DNA from: Sphaerotilus sp.
GTDB taxonomy: Bacteria; Pseudomonadota; Gammaproteobacteria; Burkholderiales; Burkholderiaceae_C
Length of the DNA stretch: 64,000 bases
Direction: 5' to 3'
NCBI GenBank assembly: GCA_013299055.1
Contig: JAAFKB010000002.1
Location: 34,164 to 98,163 of the forward strand
Under the pieces are notes generated by a model, which saw nothing but the letters and a program-made list of their open reading frames with translations, ran no database searches and was not told the origin of the DNA. Within the stretch, counting starts at the first letter, position 1; each line of letters starts with the position of its first letter. The position numbers were made by a program, and so were the translations under genes. Positions 1 to 9,955 of this stretch are shown here, in pieces.

Positions 1-2
1 GG

Positions 3-929
3 GTGACCGTGCTCCGGGGGGGCGACAAGCGCGGCAAGTCGGCGCGCCGGGTGGTGGCGCGGGCGGCGGTCGCGGCCGAGCCGCCCCGGCTGTCCTTCGG
101 CGAGGCGGGCGGGCTGCACGCCGTGCGCGATCCGCTGGACCTGAAGTCCAGTGTCGCGCTGGTGGTCGACCAGGACACCTCCGAAGTGCTGTTCAGCAAG
201 AACTCGCAGGCGGTCCTGCCGATTGCCTCGCTGACCAAGCTGATGACGGCGCTGGTGGTGGTCGAGTCCAGGGCAGCCATGGCCGATCTGCTGCAAGTGA
301 CCGAGGACGACATCGACACCGAGAAGGGCAGCCGCTCGCGTCTGGTGGTGGGCTCCGAACTCAGCCGGGGCGAGCTGCTGCACCTGGCGCTGATGTCGTC
401 GGAAAACCGCGCCGCCAATGCGCTGGGCCGCCACCATCCCGGCGGGCTGCCGGCGTTTGTCGCGGCGATGAACCGCAAGGCCGCCAGCCTGGGCATGACC
501 ACGACCCGGTTCGTCGAGCCGACCGGGTTGTCGAGCGACAACCAGTCCAGTGCGTCCGATCTGGCCCGCCTGGTCAAGGCGGCTTACCAGTACCCGCTGC
601 TGCGCGAGCTGTCGACCTCGCCGGAGCTGGCCGTGGCGCTGGGGCACCGCACGGTCCAGTTCCACAACACCAACAAGCTGGTCCTCAATCCCACCTGGGA
701 GATCGGGCTGCAGAAGACCGGCTACATCGTCGAAGCCGGGCGCTGCCTGGTCATGCAGGCGCGGCTGGCTGGACGGCAGCTCATCCTGGTGTTCCTGGAT
801 TCGACCGGCAAGTATTCGCGCCTGGGCGATGCCGAGCGGGTGCGCCGCTGGCTGGAGTCGGCGGAGGGTGTGCGCCCGGTACGGCACCTGCCAGGCCGCG
901 CCACGACGGGTCCGGCCTCGGTCTCCTGA
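3..929 (+). CDS. pbpG: D-alanyl-D-alanine endopeptidase (PBP7-like serine peptidase S11), probably 5'-truncated by the window edge
   Basis: Contains SLTK (SxxK), SEN (SxN) and QKTG (KTG) motifs of the S11 penicillin-binding fold; no signal peptide visible, so the true start is probably upstream. Confidence 0.85.
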   Translation: MTVLRGGDKRGKSARRVVARAAVAAEPPRLSFGEAGGLHAVRDPLDLKSSVALVVDQDTSEVLFSKNSQAVLPIASLTKLMTALVVVESRAAMADLLQVTEDDIDTEKGSRSRLVVGSELSRGELLHLALMSSENRAANALGRHHPGGLPAFVAAMNRKAASLGMTTTRFVEPTGLSSDNQSSASDLARLVKAAYQYPLLRELSTSPELAVALGHRTVQFHNTNKLVLNPTWEIGLQKTGYIVEAGRCLVMQARLAGRQLILVFLDSTGKYSRLGDAERVRRWLESAEGVRPVRHLPGRATTGPASVS

Positions 930-956
930 GCTGGCGGCGCGCAGGCCCAGGGCAGA

Positions 957-1733
957 TCAGGGCAGATGGTGGCCCAGCGCCGTGGAGATGGCCGAGGCCG
1001 TGTCCCGCAGGCGCTCGCACCAGCTCTCCTCCAGACGATCCGCCGGCGCGGAGATCGAGAGGCCGGCAATCAACCGGCCCTGGTCGTCGTGGATGCCCGC
1101 GGCCATGCACCGCACACCGAGTTCGAGTTCCTCGTTGTCGCGCGCGATTTCGGTCTGGCGCACGCGGGCGAGTTCGCGCTCCAGCAGCGCAGGATCGGTG
1201 ATGCTGTTGCGGGTGTGGCCGGCCAGTCCCGTGCGCGTGGCGTAGGCGCGCACGCGCTGCGGATCGTCGTGGGCCAGGAACAGCTTGCCCACCGAGGTCA
1301 GGTGCAGCGGCGCCCGACCGCCGACCGCCCGCACCACCTGCATGCCCGAACGTTCGGAGTAGGTGCGCTCGATGTAGACGATCTCGTCGCCCTGGCGCAC
1401 CGAGAGGTTCACCGGCTGGTGGGTCAGCTTGTGCAGCTCGCGCATGGGGCCGAGCGCCGCGTCGCGCACATCCAGTCGTGCCTTGACGAGATTGCCGAGT
1501 TCAAGAAGTCGCATCCCGAGGCGATAACTTCCCGCTTCTGGACGATCGACGAAGCGACCAATGGCCAGATCGTTCAATATCCGGTGCGCGGTCGACGGGT
1601 GCAGACCCGTCTGCTCGCTGATCACCTTCAGCGAGACAGGATCCTGGTGTGCGGCCAGCACGTTCAGCAGGGTGAACATGCGGTCCATGACCTGAATGGC
1701 CGGTGTCTGGCTGGAGCTGTCCTTTTTCGTCAT
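957..1733 (-). CDS. IclR family transcriptional regulator
   Basis: N-terminal HTH (LKVISEQTGLHPSTAHRILNDL) and IclR effector domain (GMRLLELG, APLHLTSVGKLFLA, GVRCMAAGIHD). Confidence 0.9.
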   Translation of the reverse strand: MTKKDSSSQTPAIQVMDRMFTLLNVLAAHQDPVSLKVISEQTGLHPSTAHRILNDLAIGRFVDRPEAGSYRLGMRLLELGNLVKARLDVRDAALGPMRELHKLTHQPVNLSVRQGDEIVYIERTYSERSGMQVVRAVGGRAPLHLTSVGKLFLAHDDPQRVRAYATRTGLAGHTRNSITDPALLERELARVRQTEIARDNEELELGVRCMAAGIHDDQGRLIAGLSISAPADRLEESWCERLRDTASAISTALGHHLP

Positions 1734-1767
1734 GGTGACTCGTTTGAAATTCGGAACTTATTTTTAC

Positions 1768-2916
1768 ATGGCGAAACCCGTTTGGCGCGTGCTGCGCAGG
1801 ATCGCGGCGGGATTGGGGCTGGCGTGGTGCGCTCCTGGGGTAGGTGCCCAGGCACAGGATCCGGTCGCACCGAGCGCCAGCGGCGTGCAGGCCGTGGCCG
1901 CCAGCGGACCTGCCGCGAACCGCGCCCGGCTGCTGGTGCGGGTGCCGCGGGTCATCGGGCGTCTGCGCGCCAGCGATCTGGGGCTGGTGATCAACACCGC
2001 CGACCCGGTCTCGGTCGAGGTCGGCGAACATTACCGCCGCGCCCGGGGCATCCCCGAAGGGCAGGTGCTGCGGGTCGAGCTGCCGCTGCAGCCCCGGCTG
2101 AGTCCCGCTGACCTGGAGCGCCTGCGTCGGCGCATCGACGAGCAGTTCGGCCCCAGCGTGCAGGCGCTTGCGCTGGCCTGGACGCAGCCCTTCGCGGTCG
2201 AGTGCCAGTCGATCACCTCCGCCGTGACGCTCGGGTTTGATCCGCAGGGCTGCCAGCAGCTGTGCGGCCGGCGCGCGCCGTCGCCGCTGTTCAACTCCGC
2301 CACGGCCATGCCGTACAAGGATCTGGGCGTGCGGCCGTCGATGCTGCTGGCCGGGTCGGACCTGGAGCGCGTGCGCCGGCTCATCGACCGCGGGGTCGCG
2401 GCGGACCACACGCTCGGGCGGGTGGGTGCCGCACCCGTGCAGGCCCACTTCATGACGACCACCGACAGCGTGCGCAGCGTGCGCTCGGCGCTCTTTCCTC
2501 CGCCGGGGCTGCAGCGCCGCATCGGGCTGGACAACCGGCTGGGCGAGGGCGATCTGCCACGCGAGACCGACCGGGTCGTGCTGGTGCAGACCGGCGTGGC
2601 GCAGTTCCAGGGCGCCGACACCATCGACTGGGTGCCCGGCGCGCTGGCCGACCACCTGACCTCGTTCGGCGGCGTGCTCGACCGCTCGGGCGGGCAGAGC
2701 ACGGTGCTCGATTGGCTGGATGCGGGTGTCACGGCCAGTTATGGAACTGTCAGCGAACCGTGCAACCATCTGCAGAAGTTCCCGCATCCGCAAATCCTGC
2801 TGCTGCATTACCTGCAAGGCAGCACCGCGCTCGAAGCCTACTGGAAGAGCGTGGCCTGGCCGCAGCAGGGCGTGTTCGTGGGGGAGCCTCTGGCCGCGCC
2901 ATTTGCGCGCCAGTGA
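1768..2916 (+). CDS. TIGR03790-like family protein of unknown function, secreted
   Basis: ORF 1696..2916; likely start is ATG 1768 (MAKPVWRVLRR...), giving a signal peptide; LGLVINTADPVSVEVGEHYRRARGIPEGQVLRVELP resembles TIGR03790 proteins. Confidence 0.65.
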   Translation: MAKPVWRVLRRIAAGLGLAWCAPGVGAQAQDPVAPSASGVQAVAASGPAANRARLLVRVPRVIGRLRASDLGLVINTADPVSVEVGEHYRRARGIPEGQVLRVELPLQPRLSPADLERLRRRIDEQFGPSVQALALAWTQPFAVECQSITSAVTLGFDPQGCQQLCGRRAPSPLFNSATAMPYKDLGVRPSMLLAGSDLERVRRLIDRGVAADHTLGRVGAAPVQAHFMTTTDSVRSVRSALFPPPGLQRRIGLDNRLGEGDLPRETDRVVLVQTGVAQFQGADTIDWVPGALADHLTSFGGVLDRSGGQSTVLDWLDAGVTASYGTVSEPCNHLQKFPHPQILLLHYLQGSTALEAYWKSVAWPQQGVFVGEPLAAPFARQ

Positions 2917-3142
2917 GCGGATTTGCAACACCATGACGAGGAGCACCGTGCCATGACGACAGACACGCCAGACCTGCCGCACGCCGGTGCTACAGTCATA
3001 GGCTTGACTTTTTAGGTCCTTCCCGTCCCCTTTCCTGGCAACAGCTAAGGCGGGTCGCGATCCGCCAATCGGTTTAGCCGAGTCGCGGAAGGTTGTCCAA
3101 CCCATCGGAGCCCCGGATACCAGGGCGCAAGGTGAGCGAAAT

Positions 3143-5998
3143 ATGATGCAGCAACACAGGTCGAACTCGTACCTCTTCGGCGGCAATGCCCCGTATGTCG
3201 AAGAAATGTACGAGGCGTACCTCGACAATCCGGGCTCGGTCCCGGACAACTGGCGCGACTACTTCGACGCCCTCCAGCATGTGCCTGCGGTCGATGGCTC
3301 CGACAGCCGCGACGTGGCCCACGCGCCGGTCATCGAATCCTTCGCCCAGCGTGCCAAGGCCAACGCCTTCGCCCACAAGGCCAGCGAGACCGATCTGGCC
3401 ATCGCCCGCAAGCAGGTCCACGTCCAGTCCCTGATCGCCGCCTACCGCTCGCTCGGTTCGCGCTGGGCCGACCTGGATCCGCTCAAGCGCACCGAGCGTC
3501 CCAAGATCCCCGAACTCGAACCGGCGTTCTACGACCTGGTCGAGTCCGACATGGACATCACGTTCTCGGCCACGAACACGTATTTCACCAAGGCCGACAG
3601 CATGACCTTGCGCGAGATCGTGCAGGCCCTGCGCGAGACCTACTGCGGCACGCTCGGCGCGGAGATCATGCACATCACCGAGCCGACCGAGAAGCGGTGG
3701 TGGCAGGAGCGCCTGGAGTCGATCCGCAGCAAGCCCACCTTCGACGCGGACAAGAAGAAGCACATCCTTGACCGCCTGACCGCTGCGGAAGGTCTGGAGC
3801 GTTTCCTCCACACCAAGTACGTCGGCCAGAAGCGTTTTTCGCTGGAAGGTGGCGAGAGCTTCATCGCCGCGATGGACGAGCTGGTGCAGTGCGCCGGCGA
3901 GAAGGGCGTGCAGGAAATCGTCATCGGCATGGCCCACCGCGGCCGTCTGAACGTGCTCGTCAACACCCTGGGCAAGATGCCCAAGGATCTGTTCGCCGAG
4001 TTCGACCACACCGCCCCGGAAGACCTGCCGGCCGGCGACGTGAAGTACCACCAGGGCTTCAGCTCCGACATCTCGACCCCCGGCGGCGCGGTTCACCTGA
4101 GCCTGGCGTTCAACCCGTCGCACCTCGAAATCGTCAACCCGGTGGTCGAAGGGTCGGTGCGTGCCCGTCAGGACCGGCGCGAGGACAAGACCGGTGCGCA
4201 GGTGCTGCCGGTGCTGGTCCACGGCGACTCGGCCTTCGGCGGCCAGGGCGTGAACCAGGAAACCCTGATGCTCGCGGCCACCCGTGGCTACTCGACGGGC
4301 GGCACGGTCCACATCATCATCAACAACCAGATCGGCTTCACCACGTCCGATCCGCGCGACCTGCGCTCGACGCTGTACTGCACCGACATCGTCAAGATGA
4401 TCGAGGCGCCGGTGCTGCATGTGAACGGTGACGATCCGGAAGCGGTCGTGCTGGCCACGCAGCTCGCGCTCGACTACCGCATGACCTTCCGCAAGGACAT
4501 CGTGGTGGACGTGATCTGCTTCCGCAAGCTGGGCCACAACGAGCAGGACACGCCGAGCCTGACCCAGCCGCTGATGTACAAGAAGATCAGCGCGCATCCC
4601 GGCACCCGCAAGCTCTATGCCGACAAGCTGGCCACGCAAGGTCTGGGCGAGACGCTGGGCGACGACATGGTCAAGGCCTACCGGGCCGCCATGGACGCCG
4701 GCCGCCACACCATCGACCCCGTCATCAGCAACTTCAAGAGCAAGTACGCGGTGGACTGGTCGCCGTTCCTCGGCAAGAAGTGGACCGACGCCGCCGACAC
4801 CGCCATCCCGCTGACCGAGTGGAAGCGCCTGGCCGCCCGCCTGACCACCATTCCGGCGAGCGTCAACCCGCACCCGCTGGTCAAGAAGGTCTATGACGAC
4901 CGCGCCGCGATGGGCCGTGGCGAGGTCAATGTCGATTGGGGCATGGGCGAGCACATGGCGTTCGCGTCGCTGGTCGCTGCTGGTTATCCGGTGCGCCTGT
5001 CGGGCGAGGACTGCGGCCGTGGCACGTTCACGCACCGCCACGCCGTGGTCCATGACCAGAAGCGCGAGAAGTGGGACGAAGGCACCTACATCCCCGCGCA
5101 GCACGTCGCCGACAACCAGGCCACCTTCACCGTCATCGACTCGATCCTGTCGGAAGAGGCGGTGCTGGGTTTCGAGTATGGCTACGCCGCCGCCGAACCC
5201 AACACGCTGACCATCTGGGAAGCCCAGTTCGGCGACTTCGCCAACGGCGCGCAGGTGGTGATCGACCAGTTCATCGCCTCGGGCGAGGTGAAGTGGGGTC
5301 GCGTCAACGGCCTGACGCTGATGCTGCCGCACGGCTACGAAGGCCAGGGTCCGGAGCACTCCTCGGCCCGCCTGGAGCGGTTCATGCAGCTCGCCGCCGA
5401 CGCCAACATGCAGATCGTGCAGCCGACCACGGCCAGCCAGATCTTCCATGTCCTGCGCCGCCAGATGGTGCGTCCGCTGCGCAAGCCGCTGGTGCTGTTC
5501 ACGCCGAAATCCCTGCTGCGCAACAAGGACGCGACCTCCCCGGTGAGCGAGTTCACCAAGGGCGAGTTCCGCACCGTGATCGGCGAGCAGAAGGCCGAGA
5601 TCGTGGCCGACAAGGTCAAGCGCGTGATCGCCTGTTCGGGCAAGGTCTACTACGACCTGGTCAAGAAGCGCGAAGAGAAGAAAGCCAATGACGTGGTGAT
5701 CGTCCGCGTCGAGCAGCTCTACCCCTTCCCGCACAAGGCGTTTGCCAACGAGCTGAAGAAGTACCCGAACGTGACGGACCTCGTGTGGTGCCAGGACGAG
5801 CCGCAGAACCAGGGCGCCTGGTTCTTCGTGCAGCACCAGATCCACGAGAACATGCAGGAAGGCCAGCGTCTCGGCTACGCCGGTCGTGCTGCTTCTGCCT
5901 CCCCCGCCGTCGGTTACGCCCACCTGCACCAGGAGCAGCAGAAGGCGCTGCTCGACCAGGCATTCGCCAAGCTCAAGGGCTTCGTGCTGAACAAGTGA
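3143..5998 (+). CDS. sucA: 2-oxoglutarate dehydrogenase E1 component
   Basis: 951 aa; N-terminal SYLFGGNAPYVEEMYEAYLDNPGSVPDNWRDYF, thiamine-dependent core (GMAHRGRLNVLVN, HGDSAFGGQGVNQE), followed by sucB and lpdA. Confidence 0.98.
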   Translation: MMQQHRSNSYLFGGNAPYVEEMYEAYLDNPGSVPDNWRDYFDALQHVPAVDGSDSRDVAHAPVIESFAQRAKANAFAHKASETDLAIARKQVHVQSLIAAYRSLGSRWADLDPLKRTERPKIPELEPAFYDLVESDMDITFSATNTYFTKADSMTLREIVQALRETYCGTLGAEIMHITEPTEKRWWQERLESIRSKPTFDADKKKHILDRLTAAEGLERFLHTKYVGQKRFSLEGGESFIAAMDELVQCAGEKGVQEIVIGMAHRGRLNVLVNTLGKMPKDLFAEFDHTAPEDLPAGDVKYHQGFSSDISTPGGAVHLSLAFNPSHLEIVNPVVEGSVRARQDRREDKTGAQVLPVLVHGDSAFGGQGVNQETLMLAATRGYSTGGTVHIIINNQIGFTTSDPRDLRSTLYCTDIVKMIEAPVLHVNGDDPEAVVLATQLALDYRMTFRKDIVVDVICFRKLGHNEQDTPSLTQPLMYKKISAHPGTRKLYADKLATQGLGETLGDDMVKAYRAAMDAGRHTIDPVISNFKSKYAVDWSPFLGKKWTDAADTAIPLTEWKRLAARLTTIPASVNPHPLVKKVYDDRAAMGRGEVNVDWGMGEHMAFASLVAAGYPVRLSGEDCGRGTFTHRHAVVHDQKREKWDEGTYIPAQHVADNQATFTVIDSILSEEAVLGFEYGYAAAEPNTLTIWEAQFGDFANGAQVVIDQFIASGEVKWGRVNGLTLMLPHGYEGQGPEHSSARLERFMQLAADANMQIVQPTTASQIFHVLRRQMVRPLRKPLVLFTPKSLLRNKDATSPVSEFTKGEFRTVIGEQKAEIVADKVKRVIACSGKVYYDLVKKREEKKANDVVIVRVEQLYPFPHKAFANELKKYPNVTDLVWCQDEPQNQGAWFFVQHQIHENMQEGQRLGYAGRAASASPAVGYAHLHQEQQKALLDQAFAKLKGFVLNK

Positions 5999-6007
5999 CC
6001 TGGACCG

Positions 6008-6029
6008 GAGGCCGCACCCCCGCGGCCTC
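6008..6029 (+). other. intercistronic hairpin between sucA and sucB
   Basis: Perfect 8-bp stem GAGGCCGC-accccc-GCGGCCTC; no following T tract. Confidence 0.6.
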
Positions 6030-6060
6030 TCCTCGCTAACTTCACAAGATTCGAACCACC

Positions 6061-7293
6061 ATGACCATCGTAGAAATCAAAGTCCCCCAGTTGTCCGAGT
6101 CGGTTGCGGAAGCGACCATGCTGCAGTGGAAGAAGAAGCCCGGTGATACCGTGGCGATCGATGAAATCCTCATCGAGATCGAGACCGACAAGGTCGTGCT
6201 CGAAGTGCCGGCACCGGCTGCGGGCGTGCTGGTCGAGCTGGTCGTGGGTGACGGCGGTACCGTCGCCAGCGAACAGGTGATCGCCCGGATCGACACCGAA
6301 GGCAAGGGGGCCGTTGTGGCCGCCGCTCCTGCCGCTGCTGTGGTTGCCGCCGCTCCGGCCGCTGCCGCCAGCAAGGGCGATGTCGCCATGCCGGCCGCTG
6401 CCAAGCTGCTGGCTGACAACGGCCTGAGCGTGCGCGATGTTGCCGGCTCCGGCAAGGACGGTCGCGTCACCAAGGGCGACGTGCTCGGCGCCGTGGCTGC
6501 CGGTGCCAAGGCCGCTCCTGCCCCAGTGGCGGCTCCGGTGGCTGCCAAGCCGCTGCCGGCTGTGGCCGTTGCCGCTCCGGTGAGCCTGGGTGACCGCTCG
6601 GAACAGCGCGTGCCGATGAGCCGCCTGCGTGCCCGCGTGGCCGAGCGCCTGCTGCAGTCGCAGTCGCAGAACGCCATCCTGACCACGTTCAACGAAGTGA
6701 ACATGGCGCCGGTCATGGACATGCGCAAGCGGTTCCAGGACAAGTTCGAGAAGGAGCACGGCATCAAGCTCGGCTTCATGTCGTTCTTCGTCAAGGCTGC
6801 CGTGGCCGCGCTGAAGAAGTTCCCGGTGCTGAACGCCTCGGTGGACGGCAATGACATCGTCTACCACGGCTACTTCGACATCGGCATCGCCGTCGGCACG
6901 CCGCGTGGTCTGGTGGTGCCGATCCTGCGCAACGCCGACCAGATGAGCTTCGCCGACATCGAGCTGAAGATCGCCGAGTTTGGCAAGAAGGCCAAGGAAG
7001 GCAAGATCTCGATGGACGATCTGACGGGCGGCACGTTCTCGATCTCGAACGGCGGCACCTTCGGCTCCATGCTGTCCACGCCGATCATCAACCCGCCGCA
7101 GTCGGCCATCCTGGGCGTTCACGCGACCAAGGACCGCGCGGTGGTCGAGAACGGCCAGGTCGTGGTGCGCCCGATCAACTACCTCGCCATGTCCTACGAC
7201 CACCGCATCATCGACGGCCGCGAAGCCGTCCTGGGTCTGGTGACGATGAAGGACGCGCTGGAAGACCCGGCCCGCCTGCTGTTCGACATCTGA
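6061..7293 (+). CDS. sucB: 2-oxoglutarate dehydrogenase E2 (dihydrolipoamide succinyltransferase)
   Basis: Lipoyl domain ([18 protein letters not shown]), E3-binding domain, catalytic domain ending [32 protein letters not shown]. Confidence 0.98.
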   Translation: MTIVEIKVPQLSESVAEATMLQWKKKPGDTVAIDEILIEIETDKVVLEVPAPAAGVLVELVVGDGGTVASEQVIARIDTEGKGAVVAAAPAAAVVAAAPAAAASKGDVAMPAAAKLLADNGLSVRDVAGSGKDGRVTKGDVLGAVAAGAKAAPAPVAAPVAAKPLPAVAVAAPVSLGDRSEQRVPMSRLRARVAERLLQSQSQNAILTTFNEVNMAPVMDMRKRFQDKFEKEHGIKLGFMSFFVKAAVAALKKFPVLNASVDGNDIVYHGYFDIGIAVGTPRGLVVPILRNADQMSFADIELKIAEFGKKAKEGKISMDDLTGGTFSISNGGTFGSMLSTPIINPPQSAILGVHATKDRAVVENGQVVVRPINYLAMSYDHRIIDGREAVLGLVTMKDALEDPARLLFDI

Positions 7294-7326
7294 TCGACCC
7301 TCGATCGACACCGCGTCAGTCGCAAG

Positions 7327-7346
7327 CGCCCCTTCGGGGGCGTTTT
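7327..7346 (+). terminator. intrinsic-terminator-like hairpin between sucB and lpdA
   Basis: CGCCCC-TTCG-GGGGCG stem-loop followed by TTTT. Confidence 0.6.
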
Positions 7347-7384
7347 GCCAAGTTCGCCCAGTTTTCAGGATTCAGGAATTCACC

Positions 7385-8812
7385 ATGTCCAAGCAATTTG
7401 ATGTCGTCGTCATCGGCGGCGGCCCCGGTGGCTACATCGCCGCGATCCGCGCAGCGCAACTGGGTTTCCAGGTCGCCTGCATCGACGAGTGGAAGAACGA
7501 CAAGGGTGGCCCGGCCCCCGGCGGCACCTGCACCAACGTCGGCTGCATCCCGTCCAAGGCCCTGCTGCAGTCGTCGGAGCATTTCGACCACGCCGCCCAC
7601 CACTTCAACGACCACGGCATCAGCCTGGACAACCTGAAGATGGACGTGGCCAGGATGGTCGGCCGCAAGAACACCGTCGTGAAACAGAACAACGACGGCA
7701 TCCTGTTCCTGCTGAAGAAGAACAAGGTCAGCTTCTTCCACGGCCGTGGTTCGTTCGCCAAGGCGGTCGAGGGTGGCTATGAAATCAACGTCGCCGGCGC
7801 TGCCAACGAGGTGCTGACGGCCAAGAACGTCATCGTCGCGACCGGCTCCAACGCCCGTGCGCTGCCGGGTGCCGCGTTCGACGAGGACAAGATCCTGTCG
7901 AACGATGGCGCGCTGCGCTTGGGTGCGGTGCCGGCCACGCTGGGCGTGATCGGTTCGGGCGTGATCGGGCTGGAGATGGGTTCGGTCTGGCGCCGCCTGG
8001 GTGCGGAAGTCACCATCCTGGAGGCGATGCCCGGTTTCCTGGGCGCTGCCGACGAAGGCGTGGCCAAGGAAGCCCTGAAGGCGTTCAAGAAGCAGGGCCT
8101 GAAGTTCGAGTTCGGCGTGAAGATCTCCAAGGTCGATGCGTCGGGCGAGGGCGTGGTCGTGTCCTTCGCCGATGCCAAGGGCGTGGAGCAGACGCTGGCG
8201 GTGGACAAGCTGATCGTGTCGATCGGCCGCGTCGCCAACACCATCGGCCTGAACCCGGAAGCGGTCGGTCTGGCTCTGGACGATCGCGGCATGGTGGTCG
8301 TGGACGGCGATTGCAAGACCAACCTGCCGGGCGTGTGGGCGGTCGGTGATGTGGTGCGCGGCCCGATGCTGGCGCACAAGGCGGAAGAAGAGGGCGTTGC
8401 CGTCGCCGAGCGCATCGCCGGTCAGCATGGCCACGTCAACTTCGCGACCATCCCCTGGGTGATCTACACCAGCCCGGAAATCGCCTGGGTCGGCCGCACC
8501 GAGCAGCAGCTCAAGGCGGACGGCGTCGCGTACAAGGCAGGCCAGTTCCCCTTCCTGGCCAACGGCCGCGCCCGTGCGCTGGGGGACACCACCGGCTTCG
8601 TCAAGTTCCTGGCCGACGCCACGACCGACGAGATCCTGGGCGTCCACATCGTCGGCCCGATGGCATCCGAGCTGATTTCGGAAGCCGTCGTGGCGATGGA
8701 GTTCAAGGCTTCGGCCGAGGACATTGCCCGCATCTGCCACGCGCATCCCTCGCTGTCGGAGGCCACCAAGGAAGCGGCGCTGGCCGTGGACAAGCGCACG
8801 CTGAACTTCTGA
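7385..8812 (+). CDS. lpdA: dihydrolipoyl dehydrogenase (E3)
   Basis: FAD motif [17 protein letters not shown], redox-active [14 protein letters not shown]-terminal [17 protein letters not shown]. Confidence 0.98.
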   Translation: MSKQFDVVVIGGGPGGYIAAIRAAQLGFQVACIDEWKNDKGGPAPGGTCTNVGCIPSKALLQSSEHFDHAAHHFNDHGISLDNLKMDVARMVGRKNTVVKQNNDGILFLLKKNKVSFFHGRGSFAKAVEGGYEINVAGAANEVLTAKNVIVATGSNARALPGAAFDEDKILSNDGALRLGAVPATLGVIGSGVIGLEMGSVWRRLGAEVTILEAMPGFLGAADEGVAKEALKAFKKQGLKFEFGVKISKVDASGEGVVVSFADAKGVEQTLAVDKLIVSIGRVANTIGLNPEAVGLALDDRGMVVVDGDCKTNLPGVWAVGDVVRGPMLAHKAEEEGVAVAERIAGQHGHVNFATIPWVIYTSPEIAWVGRTEQQLKADGVAYKAGQFPFLANGRARALGDTTGFVKFLADATTDEILGVHIVGPMASELISEAVVAMEFKASAEDIARICHAHPSLSEATKEAALAVDKRTLNF

Positions 8813-8836
8813 GCAGACTGAACGGATCGACCTGCC

Positions 8837-9937
8837 ATGCCCACCGTCACCGAGATCTACCACCAGACCTTGGCCGAACGCGGCTACCAGGCCGATCCGG
8901 CCCAGTTGCGTGCCGTGGCCGCCTTGCAGCGTTGCCAGGACGAATGGATCGCCTACAAGTCACGCCGCAGCAATGCGCTGACCAAGGCGCTCATCCGTCC
9001 GCCGCTGCCGCGCGGTGTCTACATGCACGGCGGGGTGGGGCGCGGGAAAAGCTTCCTGATGGACAGCTTCTTCCAGGCCGTGCCGCTGCAGCGCAAGACA
9101 CGGCTGCATTTCCACGAGTTCATGCGCGAAGTCCACCGCGAGCTGCAGGAACTCAAGGGCATCGCCAACCCGCTGGACGAGCTGGGCAAGCGCATCGGGC
9201 GGCGCTTCCGGCTGATCTGCTTCGACGAGTTCCACGTCGCGGATGTCACCGACGCGATGATCCTGCACCGGCTGCTCGACGCGATGTACGCCAACCGCGT
9301 GTCGATCATCACCACGTCGAACTTCCACCCGGACGGGCTGTACCCGAACGGCCTGCACCGCGACCGCATCCTGCCGGCGATCGAGCTGTTGAAAGCCAAG
9401 CTCGAAGTCATCAACGTGGACAACGGCACCGACTACCGGCGCCGCACGCTGCAGCACGTCCAGCTCTACCACACGCCGCTGGGTGCGCAGGCCGACGCCG
9501 CGATGACGCAGGCGTTCGACGAGCTGGCCGAGGTCAAGGACGAGTCCCCCGAGCTGCGCATCGAGAGCCGCACGATCCAGGCGCGGCGCAAGGCGGGCGG
9601 GGTGGTGTGGTTCGATTTCAAGCAGCTCTGCGGCGGCCCACGCTCGCAGAACGACTACCTGGAGCTGGCCACGCAGTTCCACACGCTGCTGCTGTCGGAC
9701 GTGCCGATGATGCCGCCGCGGCTGGCGTCCGAGGCACGGCGCTTCACCTGGCTGATCGACGTGCTCTACGACCGGCGCGTCAAGCTGATCCTGTCAGCCG
9801 CCGTGCCGCCGGAGCAGCTCTACACCGAAGGCCCGATGTCGCACGAGTTTCCCCGCACGGTGTCGCGGCTGACCGAGATGCAGTCCGAGGAGTTCCTGGC
9901 GCTGGAGCGGCGCGACGTGGACACGTCGCTGACCTGA
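8837..9937 (+). CDS. zapE: cell division protein ZapE (AFG1-like ATPase)
   Basis: Walker A GGVGRGKSFLMD, FDEFHVADVTDAMIL, STSNFHPDGLYPNGLHRDRILPAI. Confidence 0.95.
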   Translation: MPTVTEIYHQTLAERGYQADPAQLRAVAALQRCQDEWIAYKSRRSNALTKALIRPPLPRGVYMHGGVGRGKSFLMDSFFQAVPLQRKTRLHFHEFMREVHRELQELKGIANPLDELGKRIGRRFRLICFDEFHVADVTDAMILHRLLDAMYANRVSIITTSNFHPDGLYPNGLHRDRILPAIELLKAKLEVINVDNGTDYRRRTLQHVQLYHTPLGAQADAAMTQAFDELAEVKDESPELRIESRTIQARRKAGGVVWFDFKQLCGGPRSQNDYLELATQFHTLLLSDVPMMPPRLASEARRFTWLIDVLYDRRVKLILSAAVPPEQLYTEGPMSHEFPRTVSRLTEMQSEEFLALERRDVDTSLT

Positions 9938-9955
9938 ACCTCGACCGTAGCAGTC

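Noticed and set aside
3074-5929. 951-aa antisense ORF opposite sucA
   Set aside because: Strong sense-strand homology to SucA and His/Val/Arg/Gly-rich antisense composition; a GC-rich frame artefact.
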